A stretch of 28,579 nt of DNA from positions 1 through 28,579 of the forward strand of contig CALAZQ010000257.1 in the NCBI GenBank assembly GCA_937926325.1. Direction: 5' to 3'. Position numbers and translations under genes: made by a program. Every line of letters starts with the position of its first letter. Position 1 is the first letter of the stretch. The notes beneath the pieces are model-generated. The model saw nothing but the letters and a program-made list of their open reading frames with translations. It was not told the origin of the DNA and searched no databases. Of the stretch, positions 1 to 8,439 are shown piece by piece. Source of the DNA: an uncultured Planctomycetaceae bacterium (GTDB taxonomy: Bacteria; Planctomycetota; Planctomycetia; Pirellulales; UBA1268).

Positions 1-83
1 AGGCCGACTGGTTTGATATCGACAGCGATGTCACACCCGAGGGCGTGAAGCCCGATCTGAGCCGCGATCAGTACAAGATCTGA
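1..83 (+). CDS. C-terminal fragment of an unidentified protein
   Basis: An open frame enters from the left edge (in frame from base 3) and ends at a TGA at 81-83. It gives 26 residues, beginning ADWFDIDSDV and ending SRDQYKI. The fragment is acidic and hydrophilic, with no recognisable motif, so no function can be assigned. It reads toward the convergent caspase-like gene, whose stop codon lies 56 bases further on. The 56-base gap (84-139) shows no clear terminator. The call rests on an uninterrupted frame with compatible codon use; the true gene start lies outside the window. Confidence 0.5.
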   Translation, partial: ADWFDIDSDVTPEGVKPDLSRDQYKI

Positions 84-139
84 CCTGGGCGGTGCGGGGC
101 TGCCGACTCCCACCGTGAATCGATGCCTTCGACGGGCTT

Positions 140-1243
140 TCAGCCGATGTCGAGGAAGGGGTCGCAGGTGACGCCGTCCGCGAGGCCGAGCAGGCTTCGC
201 AGCTGCGTCTGATCGTTCTCGTCGAGGGACACGAAGACGACGGGATCCTGCACCATCTTCGGGTCGAGCAGCCGGTAGCCGACCACCTTTGAGCCCTGGA
301 TGATCGGCCGGCGGCCGTATCCATACATCATGTTGTCAACCTTTTCGAAGAAGTCGCCCAGCGTGATGGCTGCCGGCCGGGGCCTCCGGATGTAAAACAG
401 TTCGATGACGTTCCGCCAGAAGTGCGGCACGAATTTGAGGCCGACGTCGGCGTGGCCGACGCAGTCGCGGTTGGTGCCGGCGATCAGGGTCGGCAGTCTC
501 GTCAATGAAAGCGTTCGCTCCCGGCAGAGCCGGGTCAGCTGTCGGCCCAGGTTGATCATGAAGTCGGCGCTGTAGCAGTCGTCACAGATGATGGTCAGCT
601 GGCCGAGATCGACGGCCGAGTGGTCGGCGGCGGCCTCGACGAGCGTCACCGCCAGCCGCTTGACGGGAATGTGGTAGCTCTGGATTTCCTCGGGCAGGCC
701 GTGACCCAGCACGATGACCGTGGTGGGGCCGCTGCCAGGGCGAGCCGCGGCCGCCACGGCCTCCAGGAAGGCGTCGCCCACATCGGCGAGGGTCTGCGTC
801 GGCTCGGTCTTTTTGAAAATTGTCGCCGTGCAGCGATAGGCCTGGGCGAGGGCGGAGATTTCGCGGGGGTCGAGGCCGTGATCGGGGTCGAGCAGGCCAA
901 TCAGGCTCTGGCCTGGTCCGATCACCTGGGTGGCGGCGACCGCCTTCCGCTTGGCCTCGATAAATGCGGCGAGCTTGACCAGACGATCCTGCCGCTGGTC
1001 GGCGGGCAGGCCAGCGAGCGCCTGGGCATGCTGCTCGGCCAGATGGTAGAGCGAGGGTTCGATCTGTCGGTACTGCTTGGCGGTCAGGGGCAGCGCCTTG
1101 GCTACGGCGGGGGAATCCTGCTGCTGGAAGCTGGCAAAGTCGGCGGCCGCTGCCGGCCGGGGAATGACCAGGACGGCTGCGGCTGCGAGGCCACGGAACA
1201 ACGGGGCCGCGGTGGCAAATGCGGCGGTGATGTTTGGGGGCAT
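140..1243 (-). CDS. Exported caspase-like (clan CD-type) cysteine peptidase candidate
   Basis: This encodes a 367-residue protein starting at the ATG at 1243. The frame stays open about 48 codons further upstream, but that part would run through the divergent promoter region. The N-terminus looks like a signal peptide: Arg17, a hydrophobic run at about 18-28, and an Ala-rich cleavage region ending near AAAAD. Residues about 174-225 carry the caspase-fold layout: a hydrophobic strand VIVLGHG with His181-Gly182, then 42 residues on a second strand LTIICDDCYSADF with Cys223 preceded by two Asp. That His-Gly/Asp-x-Cys spacing is typical of caspase, legumain and clostripain-like peptidases; proteolytic activity is inferred. 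No partner domain (TPR, WD40, FGE-sulfatase) is fused. It is divergently transcribed from imuA with 137 bases between the starts. Substrate and role are unknown. It could also be an inactive caspase-fold protein. Confidence 0.72.
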   Translation of the reverse strand: MPPNITAAFATAAPLFRGLAAAAVLVIPRPAAAADFASFQQQDSPAVAKALPLTAKQYRQIEPSLYHLAEQHAQALAGLPADQRQDRLVKLAAFIEAKRKAVAATQVIGPGQSLIGLLDPDHGLDPREISALAQAYRCTATIFKKTEPTQTLADVGDAFLEAVAAAARPGSGPTTVIVLGHGLPEEIQSYHIPVKRLAVTLVEAAADHSAVDLGQLTIICDDCYSADFMINLGRQLTRLCRERTLSLTRLPTLIAGTNRDCVGHADVGLKFVPHFWRNVIELFYIRRPRPAAITLGDFFEKVDNMMYGYGRRPIIQGSKVVGYRLLDPKMVQDPVVFVSLDENDQTQLRSLLGLADGVTCDPFLDIG

Positions 1244-1315
1244 GGGCTCTGCTCGCTGGTGATGGGGAGAAGCATGCAAACGAGCATAGCAGCCTCCCCT
1301 GAAATAGCTGGCGAC

Positions 1316-1344
1316 TTGACAGGTGATATTCCGAACACTACTGT
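1316..1344 (+). promoter_or_regulatory. Sigma70-type promoter of the imuA-imuB-dnaE2 cassette
   Basis: A perfect TTGACA at 1316-1321 is followed after 17 bases by TACTGT (1339-1344), which keeps the T, A and final T of a -10 box. Transcription would begin near 1351, about 30 bases before the imuA ATG at 1381. Cassettes of this kind are normally LexA-controlled. CGAAC and GTACG flank the -10 box (1332-1347) as an imperfect inverted pair spaced by 6 bases. This is only loosely like the Gram-positive-type CGAAC-N4-GTTCG box, so I do not call it an SOS box. The same 137-base gap must hold the promoter for the divergent caspase-like gene. Confidence 0.55.
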
Positions 1345-1380
1345 ACGCATAAACACACTCTTGCAGGCGTTGCGATTGCC

Positions 1381-2403
1381 ATGGCATCCGTTGTCACCCC
1401 TTCCTGTTTTCGGGCCGATCCTGGGCGGCTGCATGACCGTGTCCGGTCGCTCGAGCAGCTCTGCCGCCGGGCGATTGGCCGGCCGGTTGCCCCGGGGCGT
1501 GGCGTAACGCTGGAGCGGAGGGTTGTCAGCAGTGGACTGCCGTCACTTGACCGGCTGCTGCCCGGTGGGGGCATTCGGCAGGGCAGCCTGATTGAGTGGC
1601 TGGAGCCGGCTGCCGAATCAGGCCTGGAAACGGCTGCTGGTGCGGCTGCCTTTGCCTTGGCGGTCGCTGTCAGGCTCCAGTCCGCTGCGGGCCTGCCGGC
1701 GGGCGGGCCCATCCTGGTGATCGATCGGGGCGGACGGTTTTACCCGCCGGCAGTGCTGCCCTGGCTGGCAACGGCTGAGCCGCCAGCCGTCCCCGACAGG
1801 GCGGTCACCGGCCGGTGGCAACGGCGGGGGAAGGGGCCTGCGGCGTCACCGCGAAACGACCGACGGAAGCATGGTGACGCCAAGCATGGTGACGCCAAAG
1901 CAGATCGCCGGCTCTATGTCATTCGTCCCGACAGTGAGGCCGACGAGATCTGGGCGATCGACCAGGCGCTGCGATGCCCCGGGGTGGCGGCGGTGGTTGG
2001 CTGGCCACGGCGGGTCGCACCAACCCCGCTGCGACGCTGGCAGTTGGCTGCGAAGGCCAGTGGTGTGGTGGGTCTGTTCGTGCGGCCGGCCGCGGCCCGC
2101 CAGCAGCCTACCTGGGCTGAGGTAAGGGTGCAGGTGCAGCCTGCCAGCCATGGCCAGACTGCTGGCGGGCGATCGGTTGCCGGCTGGCCGGCTGGTCGTG
2201 CCAGCTGGATCGACGCGCGAGCCTATCGGCTTGTGCGGGTCGGTGGTGGCTGGGAGGCGGCAACGGCGGTGGCAGAGCCAACAGTTGACTGTCTGCTCGA
2301 CCTGAACAGTGGCCGGGAATGTCGCCGGCCTGCCGGTGCCTCCTTGCAGCCCGACTGGAGCAGCAGCACCAACTGGAAGGAGCTGGCATGCCGCGCATCA
2401 TGA
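1381..2403 (+). CDS. imuA: ImuA-type RecA-fold accessory protein of the SOS mutasome
   Basis: This 340-residue protein belongs to the ImuA/SulA-like family, which works with ImuB and DnaE2 in damage-induced translesion synthesis in the cytoplasm. Residues 51-75 read SGLPSLDRLLPGGGIRQGSL, the typical start of the RecA-like core. The usual Walker A Gly-Lys-Thr is absent (AESGLETA at about 78-85), as expected for ImuA, so ATP hydrolysis is not implied. Residues 109-125 (PILVIDRGGRFYPPAV) form the next core strand. A basic low-complexity insert at about 136-177 contains an exact tandem repeat encoding KHGDA twice. The ATG at 1381 lies just after the promoter, with only a weak GCAGGCG-like ribosome site. 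Its last 16 bases overlap imuB, pointing to translational coupling. The call relies mainly on the gene order imuA-imuB-dnaE2 plus the N-terminal motif. Confidence 0.85.
   Translation: MASVVTPSCFRADPGRLHDRVRSLEQLCRRAIGRPVAPGRGVTLERRVVSSGLPSLDRLLPGGGIRQGSLIEWLEPAAESGLETAAGAAAFALAVAVRLQSAAGLPAGGPILVIDRGGRFYPPAVLPWLATAEPPAVPDRAVTGRWQRRGKGPAASPRNDRRKHGDAKHGDAKADRRLYVIRPDSEADEIWAIDQALRCPGVAAVVGWPRRVAPTPLRRWQLAAKASGVVGLFVRPAAARQQPTWAEVRVQVQPASHGQTAGGRSVAGWPAGRASWIDARAYRLVRVGGGWEAATAVAEPTVDCLLDLNSGRECRRPAGASLQPDWSSSTNWKELACRAS
1867..1896 (+). repeat. Perfect 15-base tandem duplication inside imuA
   Basis: AAGCATGGTGACGCC occurs twice head to tail (1867-1881 and 1882-1896) and encodes KHGDAKHGDA at residues 163-172. 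The duplication is in frame and sits in a charged linker between two predicted core strands. It looks like a recent replication-slippage event tolerated by a flexible loop. Confidence 0.95.
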
Positions 2404-4121
2404 CCATCTGGCTGCCGCGTTGGCCGGTGCAGCGGCTGCTGGTGGAGCAGCCGAATCTCAGGCCGCAGCCAATCTTTGTCTGTCGGCAGAATCATCGCGG
2501 TCTGCTGACGGTTGCTGCGTGGGCCTGGGCCATGCCGCCGGCAAGGCCTTCCGGTCGGCGGCCGGCAGTCGAGCCGGGCATGTCACTGGCCGAGGCGATG
2601 GCGGTGCTGGCGCCGGCCTATGGATCGTGGGCCTGCCGGATGGCCCATATCGTTGACGAAGATGCCGTTGGTGATCGGCAGGCCCTCGAAACATTGGCCC
2701 GCTGGGCCCGCCGGTTCGCCCCCGTGGTGGCGGTCGGGCCGGCCCCGGTTACCGGTGCCGCAGGCAGACCGTCGGTGGCTCAGCGGCAGGCTGCCGCCAG
2801 TGACTGCCTGCAGCTCGACGTGACGGGCACGGCCCATTTCTTCGGTGGTGAATCGGGGCTGGCCCGGACCGCCGCCTGGACCCTGGCCGCCCGCGGGCTG
2901 CATGCTCGGGTGGCCATTGCCGACACGCCGGCCGCCTCATGGGCGGCGTCCAGGCATACCGCGACAGTGGCCGCCGCTGCTCCCCAGCAGCCGCGGCGGC
3001 AGGGGCGGTGGCTGGACCGTCAGCAGCGGTGGGTGGTGGTGCCACCGGGCCGGCAGCGGCAGCTGCTGGCCGGCCTGCCGCTGCCGGCATTGCGGCTGCC
3101 TGCCAGGGTGATTGATGCCCTGCTCGAAGTGGGCGTTGAATCGATCGGCCACCTGCTACAGCTGTCGCGGGCCAGCCTGCGGCAGCGGTTCGACCAGCTG
3201 GTGACGTTGCGGCTGGCAGCATTTCTGGGTGAGGCGGCTGAGCCGTTGCAGCCGCCTGATGGTGATCCACTGCCGACCGCCAGCCATGCCTTCGACCTGC
3301 CGGTGCTCAGCCGCGATCTCACCGATGATGATCTGCCGTCATTGTGCGACCGGCTGGTCAAGGACTGCCTGCAGCCACTGGCAGCGGTGGGCAAAGGGAT
3401 CGCTGGCCTGCAGCTGCGGCTGGATGGCGGGGGTGGCCGGCCCCCGACGGTGATCGACGTCGGCCTCTTTCGGCCGGCAACGTCAGCGGCACATCTGGTT
3501 GAGCTGATCATGCTGCGGCTGAGTCGCACCCGGCTGCCACGCGAACTTGCCGGCCTGACGGTCGAGGTGGTTTCAGTCGCCCCCCTGCCCTGCCGGCAGC
3601 AGCTGCTGTTTGATGCACCCGGCTCAGTGGCAGCACTGCAGACAGGGCCGCAGGTTGCTGGCCTGCTCGATCGGCTGGCCAGCCGGCTCGGCCGGGCGGC
3701 GGTGGTCGAGCCCCGGCTGCTGGCCGATGCCCAGCCTGAGGCTGCCTGGGCGGCGGTGCCGGTCGCCGGCGTTGCCGGCCTCCCCTCGCGCCGCGTGGCC
3801 AGTGGCCGGGCCGGCAAGGAGGGGGCACGAGCCGCCGCGCCGGCCGGTGGCTCGTGCCGGCCAACCTTCATTCTGCCACGGCCGCAGCCGCTGGAGGTGC
3901 TGGCGGTCGCTCCCGAGGGGCCGCCGGTACGGTTCCGCTGGCAGGGACGGCTGCATGACGTGGCCCGGGTCCGGGGGCCTGAACGAATCGAAACAGCCTG
4001 GTGGCGGGGGCCAACGGTGCGGCGGGACTATTACATCGTCGAGACCGGTGGCGGTGGTCGCTTCTGGCTGTTCCGTGGCCTGCGACGGCAGAGCTGGTTT
4101 TTGCACGGCACATTCGGCTGA
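2388..4121 (+). CDS. imuB: ImuB, Y-family polymerase-like mutasome adaptor
   Basis: This 577-residue protein resembles Y-family DNA polymerases but is of the ImuB type, which bridges DnaE2 and the sliding clamp. The start at 2388 has an excellent AAGGAG ribosome site at 2377-2382, giving MPRIMTIWLPRWPVQRL. In real Y polymerases this region holds the first metal-binding Asp (DMDAFF-like); here it is replaced by IWLPRWP. The later SIDE/DE pair is replaced by LDVTGTAHFFGGE (143-155), the ImuB hallmark, so it is expected to be catalytically inactive. EPGMSLAEAMAV (62-73) is the conserved helix of the finger region, and helix-hairpin-helix-like sequence lies near 225-260. QQLLF at 404-408 fits a QxxLF clamp-binding peptide. 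The C-terminal end, with GRFWLFRG, is typical of the family. It overlaps imuA by 16 bases and ends 20 bases before dnaE2. Confidence 0.92.
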   Translation: MPRIMTIWLPRWPVQRLLVEQPNLRPQPIFVCRQNHRGLLTVAAWAWAMPPARPSGRRPAVEPGMSLAEAMAVLAPAYGSWACRMAHIVDEDAVGDRQALETLARWARRFAPVVAVGPAPVTGAAGRPSVAQRQAAASDCLQLDVTGTAHFFGGESGLARTAAWTLAARGLHARVAIADTPAASWAASRHTATVAAAAPQQPRRQGRWLDRQQRWVVVPPGRQRQLLAGLPLPALRLPARVIDALLEVGVESIGHLLQLSRASLRQRFDQLVTLRLAAFLGEAAEPLQPPDGDPLPTASHAFDLPVLSRDLTDDDLPSLCDRLVKDCLQPLAAVGKGIAGLQLRLDGGGGRPPTVIDVGLFRPATSAAHLVELIMLRLSRTRLPRELAGLTVEVVSVAPLPCRQQLLFDAPGSVAALQTGPQVAGLLDRLASRLGRAAVVEPRLLADAQPEAAWAAVPVAGVAGLPSRRVASGRAGKEGARAAAPAGGSCRPTFILPRPQPLEVLAVAPEGPPVRFRWQGRLHDVARVRGPERIETAWWRGPTVRRDYYIVETGGGGRFWLFRGLRRQSWFLHGTFG

Positions 4122-4141
4122 GAGCCGGGGAGGCGATCGAG

Positions 4142-7100
4142 ATGGTTCAGCCAGTGAATTGCCGCGTCGGCTATGCCGAACTGCACTGCACCAGCAACTT
4201 TTCGTTTCTGCAGGGCGGGTCGCATCCGGAGGAGTTGGTGGCCCAGGCGGCGGCACTCGGCTATGCCGCGGTGGCCATCACCGACCGGGCCAGCCTGTCG
4301 GGGATTGTGCGGGCTCATGCTGCTGCCAAGGAGGCGGGCATCAAGCTGATTGTCGGCGGAGTGGTCGAGCCGATCGATGCGGCCCCGCTGGTGCTGTGGG
4401 TTGCAACCGGTATCGGCTACGCCAACCTCTGCCGGCTGCTGACAGCCGGGCTGATGAAACCCGAGCCGCCACAGCAGTGGTATGAGGACCAGCCGGCGAC
4501 CTGGCCTGGCGGTGACGATACCGGCTGCCGGCTGACCGCCGACGAGGTTGCCGCTCATGCTGAAGGGCTCCTGGCCGGGCTGCCACTGGCCCGGCTGCCC
4601 GCCACGGAAGAGGCGGCAGTTGCAGCCATTCAGACCTGGCAGGATCGGCTGGGCGACAGGCTCTATGGCCTGGCCGAGGTGGCCCGTGAAGGGGACGACA
4701 ATGAGCGGTTGGAAACCTTTGCCAGGCTCAGCCGCCGCACCCGTCTACCGCTGGTGGCAGCCGGTGATGTCCGCTATCACGACCGCAGCCGACAGCCTCT
4801 GCATGATGCCCTGGCTGCGGTCCGTCACGGTGGCACGGTCGAGGCGGTGCGGGACCGGCTGCTGGCCAACGGCGAGCGGCATCTGCAGCCGCTCGACCAG
4901 ATCGACGACCGCTTTGCCAGTCTGCCAGGGGCAGTGGCCCGCACGCTTGAGATCGCTGACCGCTGCCAATTTTCGCTCGCGGAACTCCGCTATGAATATC
5001 CCGATGCCAGCGTCCCGGCCGGCCGGACGCCCGGGAAGTATCTGGCCGAACTGAGTTGGAAGGGCGCCCGGAAGCGGTATCCCGACGGCGTGCCGCAGAA
5101 GGTGGCCGACCTGCTTGAGCATGAGCTGGCGCTCGTCACCGAGCTGGGCTACGAGGCCTACTTCCTCACGGTCTTTGACCTGGTGCGGTTCGCCCGCCGG
5201 CGGGGCATTCTCTGCCAGGGACGTGGGTCGGCGGCCAACTCGGCCATCTGTTACTGCCTGGGCATCACTTCGGTCGATCCCGCCCGGATGAGCGTGCTGT
5301 TTGAGCGGTTTGTCAGCCGGGAGCGGCAGGAGGCTCCCGACATCGATATCGACTTTGAGCATCACCGGCGTGAGGAGGTGCTGCAGTATCTCTATGACAC
5401 CTATGGCCGCATGCGGGCGGCGATGACCGCTGAGGTGATCTGCTATCGGCTGCGATCGGCCGTTCGGGATCTGGCCAAGGTGCTCGGCTTTTCCCTCGAC
5501 CGGGTTGAGCGGCTGGCCCGGGTGCTCGACGTGGGAGACACGCTTGAGCAACTGCCCGGCCGGCTGGCCGAGGCGGGGCTTGACCCTGCCAGCGAGGCCG
5601 GCAGCCGGCTGCTGACCCTGGCCGGACAGCTGGTCGGCTTCCCCCGGCATCTGGGCCAGCATGTCGGGGGCATGGTGATGACCCGGGGCGACCTTTGCGA
5701 ACTGGTGCCGATTCAGCCGGCCAGCATGACGGGCCGAACCGTCATCCAGTGGGACAAGAACGACCTCGATGAACTCGGCATGCTGAAGGTGGACTGCCTG
5801 GCGCTCGGCATGCTGACGGCGATCCGGCGGGCCTTCGACCTGGTGGAACAGGCCGGTGGCCCCCGGCTGACACTGGCCACGGTGCCGGCTGAAGACCCGG
5901 CCGTCTATGAGATGGTGTCGCGGGCCGACACCGTCGGCGTGTTCCAGATCGAAAGCCGGGCCCAGCGGACCATGCTGCCCCGGCTGAAGCCGGCCTGTTT
6001 TTATGACCTGGTGATCGAGGTGGCGATTGTGCGGCCGGGGCCGATCCAGGGGGACATGGTTCACCCCTACCTGCGGCGGCGGCAGGGGGATGAGCCGGTG
6101 CACTATCCCAATCGGGCGATTCGTGAGGTGCTGGAGAAGACGCTCGGGGTGCCGCTGTTTCAGGAGCAGGCGATGCGGCTGGCAGTGGTGGCGGCTGGCT
6201 TCACTCCGGGTGAGGCCGATCAACTGCGGCGGGCGATGGGAGCCTGGCGACGACCCGGTGTGATTGACGAGTTTCACCGTCGGCTGGTCGAGGGGATGCT
6301 GGCCCGGGGGCTTTCGCGGACCTTCGCCGAGCAGGTCTTCCAGCAGCTGCGAGGCTTTGGCGAATATGGCTTTCCGGAGTCGCATGCCGCCAGCTTCGCC
6401 CTGCTGGTCTATGTTTCAGCCTGGCTGAAGCGGCACCATCCAGCCGCCTTCACGGCGGCGCTGCTCGGGAGCCAGCCGATGGGCTTCTATGCCCCGGCGC
6501 AGCTGGTGCGGGACGCACGGGACCATGGGGTGACCGTTCTACCGGTCTGCGTGCAGGCCAGTGACTGGCAGGCCACGCTGGAGGTCTGCCCGGAGGATGA
6601 CGCGGCCGGTCCCCCCCAGCCGGCGATTCGACTGGGGCTTGAGCAGGTGCATGGGCTGGGCGAAGCGTCCGGCCGGCGGATAGTGCAGGTGCGGCGGGCC
6701 GGGCCGTTTGCCAGCGTCGATGATCTCTCGCGGCGGTGCCGGCTTGATCGCGACGAGCTGTTGCATCTGGCCCGTGCCGGAGCCCTGCAGAGCCTGGCCG
6801 CCGACCGGCGGCAGGCGGTCTGGCAGGCGCTGCAGCGGCAGCCTGAGCCGGGCAGCATGCCGCTGTTTGAAGCAACGGACGGTGGCCTGTTGGCAGCTGA
6901 ACCCGATGCAGCAGCCGAGACCGGCCTGCCCGCCGCCACACCGCTGGAAGAGGTGATTGCCGACTATCGCACGGCAGGGCTGTCGCTGACGGCCCATCCG
7001 TTGCAGTTTGCCCGTCGCCAGCTGGCTCGAGGGGGCGTGGTGACAGCGGCTGTTGCTGCCGCCCTGCCTGAAGGCCGGCGGGTCAAAGTAGCCGGTGTGG

Positions 7101-7396
7101 TGCTTTCGCGGCAGCGGCCGGCCACCGCCAAGGGGACGATCTTCTTGTCGATCGAGGATGAGAGCGGAGTGGCCAACGTCGTGGTGCGGACGGCGGTCTG
7201 GCAGCGGTGTGGCCCGCAGGATCGGCGGGCGGCGGTACTGCTGGTGGAGGGCCGGGTGCAGCGGCGCGGGACAGTGGTGCATCTGCTGGCAACACGGCTG
7301 GCCGGCTGTCAGCCCCCGGCCGAGTCGTCTCTCGGCGCGGCCGGCCCCGAGCAATTGGTCGCCGGCCTGCCCCGGATGTCCCGTGATTTCTGCTGA
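4142..7396 (+). CDS. dnaE2: Error-prone DNA polymerase DnaE2 (C-family alpha subunit)
   Basis: This 1084-residue C-family polymerase carries out damage-tolerant, mutagenic DNA synthesis with ImuA and ImuB. The ATG at 4142 follows a GGGGAGG ribosome site at about 4126-4132. The N-terminal PHP domain begins YAELHCTSNFSFLQGGSHPEELV, the DnaE2 version in which canonical metal-binding residues of the PHP site are altered. The palm contains CQGRGSAANS (about 359-368) and PDIDIDFEHHRREE, giving catalytic Asp402 and Asp404; the third is Asp551 in MLKVDCLALGML, so all three match replicative alpha subunits. Fingers and helix-hairpin-helix regions follow (GEYGFPESHAASFALLVYVSAWLK at about 740-763, with a short DDLSRRCRLDRDELLHL stretch). 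A C-terminal OB-fold begins near residue 979 (VKVAGVVLSRQRPA). Length is typical. It is probably co-transcribed with imuB. Confidence 0.96.
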   Translation: MVQPVNCRVGYAELHCTSNFSFLQGGSHPEELVAQAAALGYAAVAITDRASLSGIVRAHAAAKEAGIKLIVGGVVEPIDAAPLVLWVATGIGYANLCRLLTAGLMKPEPPQQWYEDQPATWPGGDDTGCRLTADEVAAHAEGLLAGLPLARLPATEEAAVAAIQTWQDRLGDRLYGLAEVAREGDDNERLETFARLSRRTRLPLVAAGDVRYHDRSRQPLHDALAAVRHGGTVEAVRDRLLANGERHLQPLDQIDDRFASLPGAVARTLEIADRCQFSLAELRYEYPDASVPAGRTPGKYLAELSWKGARKRYPDGVPQKVADLLEHELALVTELGYEAYFLTVFDLVRFARRRGILCQGRGSAANSAICYCLGITSVDPARMSVLFERFVSRERQEAPDIDIDFEHHRREEVLQYLYDTYGRMRAAMTAEVICYRLRSAVRDLAKVLGFSLDRVERLARVLDVGDTLEQLPGRLAEAGLDPASEAGSRLLTLAGQLVGFPRHLGQHVGGMVMTRGDLCELVPIQPASMTGRTVIQWDKNDLDELGMLKVDCLALGMLTAIRRAFDLVEQAGGPRLTLATVPAEDPAVYEMVSRADTVGVFQIESRAQRTMLPRLKPACFYDLVIEVAIVRPGPIQGDMVHPYLRRRQGDEPVHYPNRAIREVLEKTLGVPLFQEQAMRLAVVAAGFTPGEADQLRRAMGAWRRPGVIDEFHRRLVEGMLARGLSRTFAEQVFQQLRGFGEYGFPESHAASFALLVYVSAWLKRHHPAAFTAALLGSQPMGFYAPAQLVRDARDHGVTVLPVCVQASDWQATLEVCPEDDAAGPPQPAIRLGLEQVHGLGEASGRRIVQVRRAGPFASVDDLSRRCRLDRDELLHLARAGALQSLAADRRQAVWQALQRQPEPGSMPLFEATDGGLLAAEPDAAAETGLPAATPLEEVIADYRTAGLSLTAHPLQFARRQLARGGVVTAAVAAALPEGRRVKVAGVVLSRQRPATAKGTIFLSIEDESGVANVVVRTAVWQRCGPQDRRAAVLLVEGRVQRRGTVVHLLATRLAGCQPPAESSLGAAGPEQLVAGLPRMSRDFC

Positions 7397-7506
7397 GCAG
7401 CCGGTTTCAGCTGCCCGGGACTGTCACGCATTTCCCCCTGCGTGTTCTGTGATACGTTTGCAGCGACCTGCCACAGCACCTGACTCTGGATGCACTCTCG
7501 ATCAGC

Positions 7507-8439
7507 ATGCCACCAGCCACCAGCACACCCGTTGTCAGCACCGACCTGCCGCTTGGACCGGTCATCCGGGGCAAGGTACGTGACTGCTATCGGCTGGAAA
7601 CCGCCGCTGGCCCGCGGCTGCTGATTATCAGCACCGACCGCATCAGCGCCTTCGACTGGGTGCTGCCGACCCCGATTCCCGACAAGGGCAAGGTGCTGAC
7701 GGCGGTGTCGGCCTTCTGGTTCGACTGGCTTTCCCGACGTCCGGAGCCGGTGCCCCACCATCTGCTGACCACCGACGTCGATGCGATGGGCCTGCCCCCC
7801 GAAATCGACCGCGAGCCGTTACGGGGCCGGTCGATGCTGGTGACCGCCGCCGACGTGGTGCCGTTTGAATGCGTGGTGCGGGGCTGGCTGGCTGGCTCAG
7901 GCTTGAGTGAATACCAGCAGCAGGGCACCGTCTGCGGCCAACCGTTGCCGCCGGGAATTCCGCCGGGGGGGCGACTGGCCGAACCGATCTTCACCCCGGC
8001 CACCAAGGCGACCGAAGGACATGATGAGAATGTGCCGTTTGCCGCCCTGGAGGCCGCCCTCGGCCCCGCGGCAGAACTGCTCCGCAGCAGCAGTCTGGCG
8101 GTCTACACCGCTGCCGCTGCCTTTGCGGCTGAACGGGGGATTGTGCTGGCTGACACGAAATTTGAATGGGGGTATGACGCGGCGGGCCGGCTGCTGCTGG
8201 TCGACGAGGTGCTGACCCCCGACAGTTCCCGCTTCTGGCCGGCCGCAGCGACCGGTCAGGGCCGGGTTCCCGATTCGTTCGACAAGCAGTTCGTCCGCGA
8301 CTGGCTGGCCGGCTGCCAGTGGGATCGGACCAGCCCGCCCCCCGCCCTGCCCCCCGAGATCGTGGCCCGTACCCGCGAGAAATACCTGGAGGTCTGCCTG
8401 CAGCTCACCGGTGGCCTGCCGGAAGGGGTTTCGGGCTGA
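7507..8439 (+). CDS. purC: Phosphoribosylaminoimidazole-succinocarboxamide (SAICAR) synthase
   Basis: This 310-residue enzyme of de novo purine synthesis joins aspartate to CAIR using ATP. The conserved start IRGKVRDCY (20-28) binds nucleotide, followed by LLIISTDRISAFDWVLPTPIPDKG (38-61) and the signature AEPIFTPATKA. The length and that signature match the about 300-residue SAICAR synthase group rather than the shorter E. coli-like form. LADTKFEWG and LLLVDEVLTPDSSRFW near the C-terminal half are also typical. The ATG at 7507 has no clear Shine-Dalgarno sequence. The 110-base gap after dnaE2 suggests its own promoter, but I see no confident -35/-10 pair. No other pur gene is adjacent, so it stands alone here. 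It is followed by a strong hairpin cluster. Confidence 0.95.
   Translation: MPPATSTPVVSTDLPLGPVIRGKVRDCYRLETAAGPRLLIISTDRISAFDWVLPTPIPDKGKVLTAVSAFWFDWLSRRPEPVPHHLLTTDVDAMGLPPEIDREPLRGRSMLVTAADVVPFECVVRGWLAGSGLSEYQQQGTVCGQPLPPGIPPGGRLAEPIFTPATKATEGHDENVPFAALEAALGPAAELLRSSSLAVYTAAAAFAAERGIVLADTKFEWGYDAAGRLLLVDEVLTPDSSRFWPAAATGQGRVPDSFDKQFVRDWLAGCQWDRTSPPPALPPEIVARTREKYLEVCLQLTGGLPEGVSG

Noticed and set aside
1332..1347. SOS/LexA box over the imuA -10 element
   Set aside because: CGAAC and GTACG are separated by 6 rather than 4 bases and the second half is imperfect, so I report only a candidate control region.
620..1507. Plus-strand open frame over the caspase-like gene
   Set aside because: The opposite strand has a signal peptide and motif-bearing protein; this frame is Gly-rich, runs through the promoter and overlaps imuA.
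4745..6385. Long minus-strand open frame opposite dnaE2 (546 codons)
   Set aside because: It is antisense to the conserved polymerase core; the His/Pro/Gln-rich translation is typical of a shadow frame.
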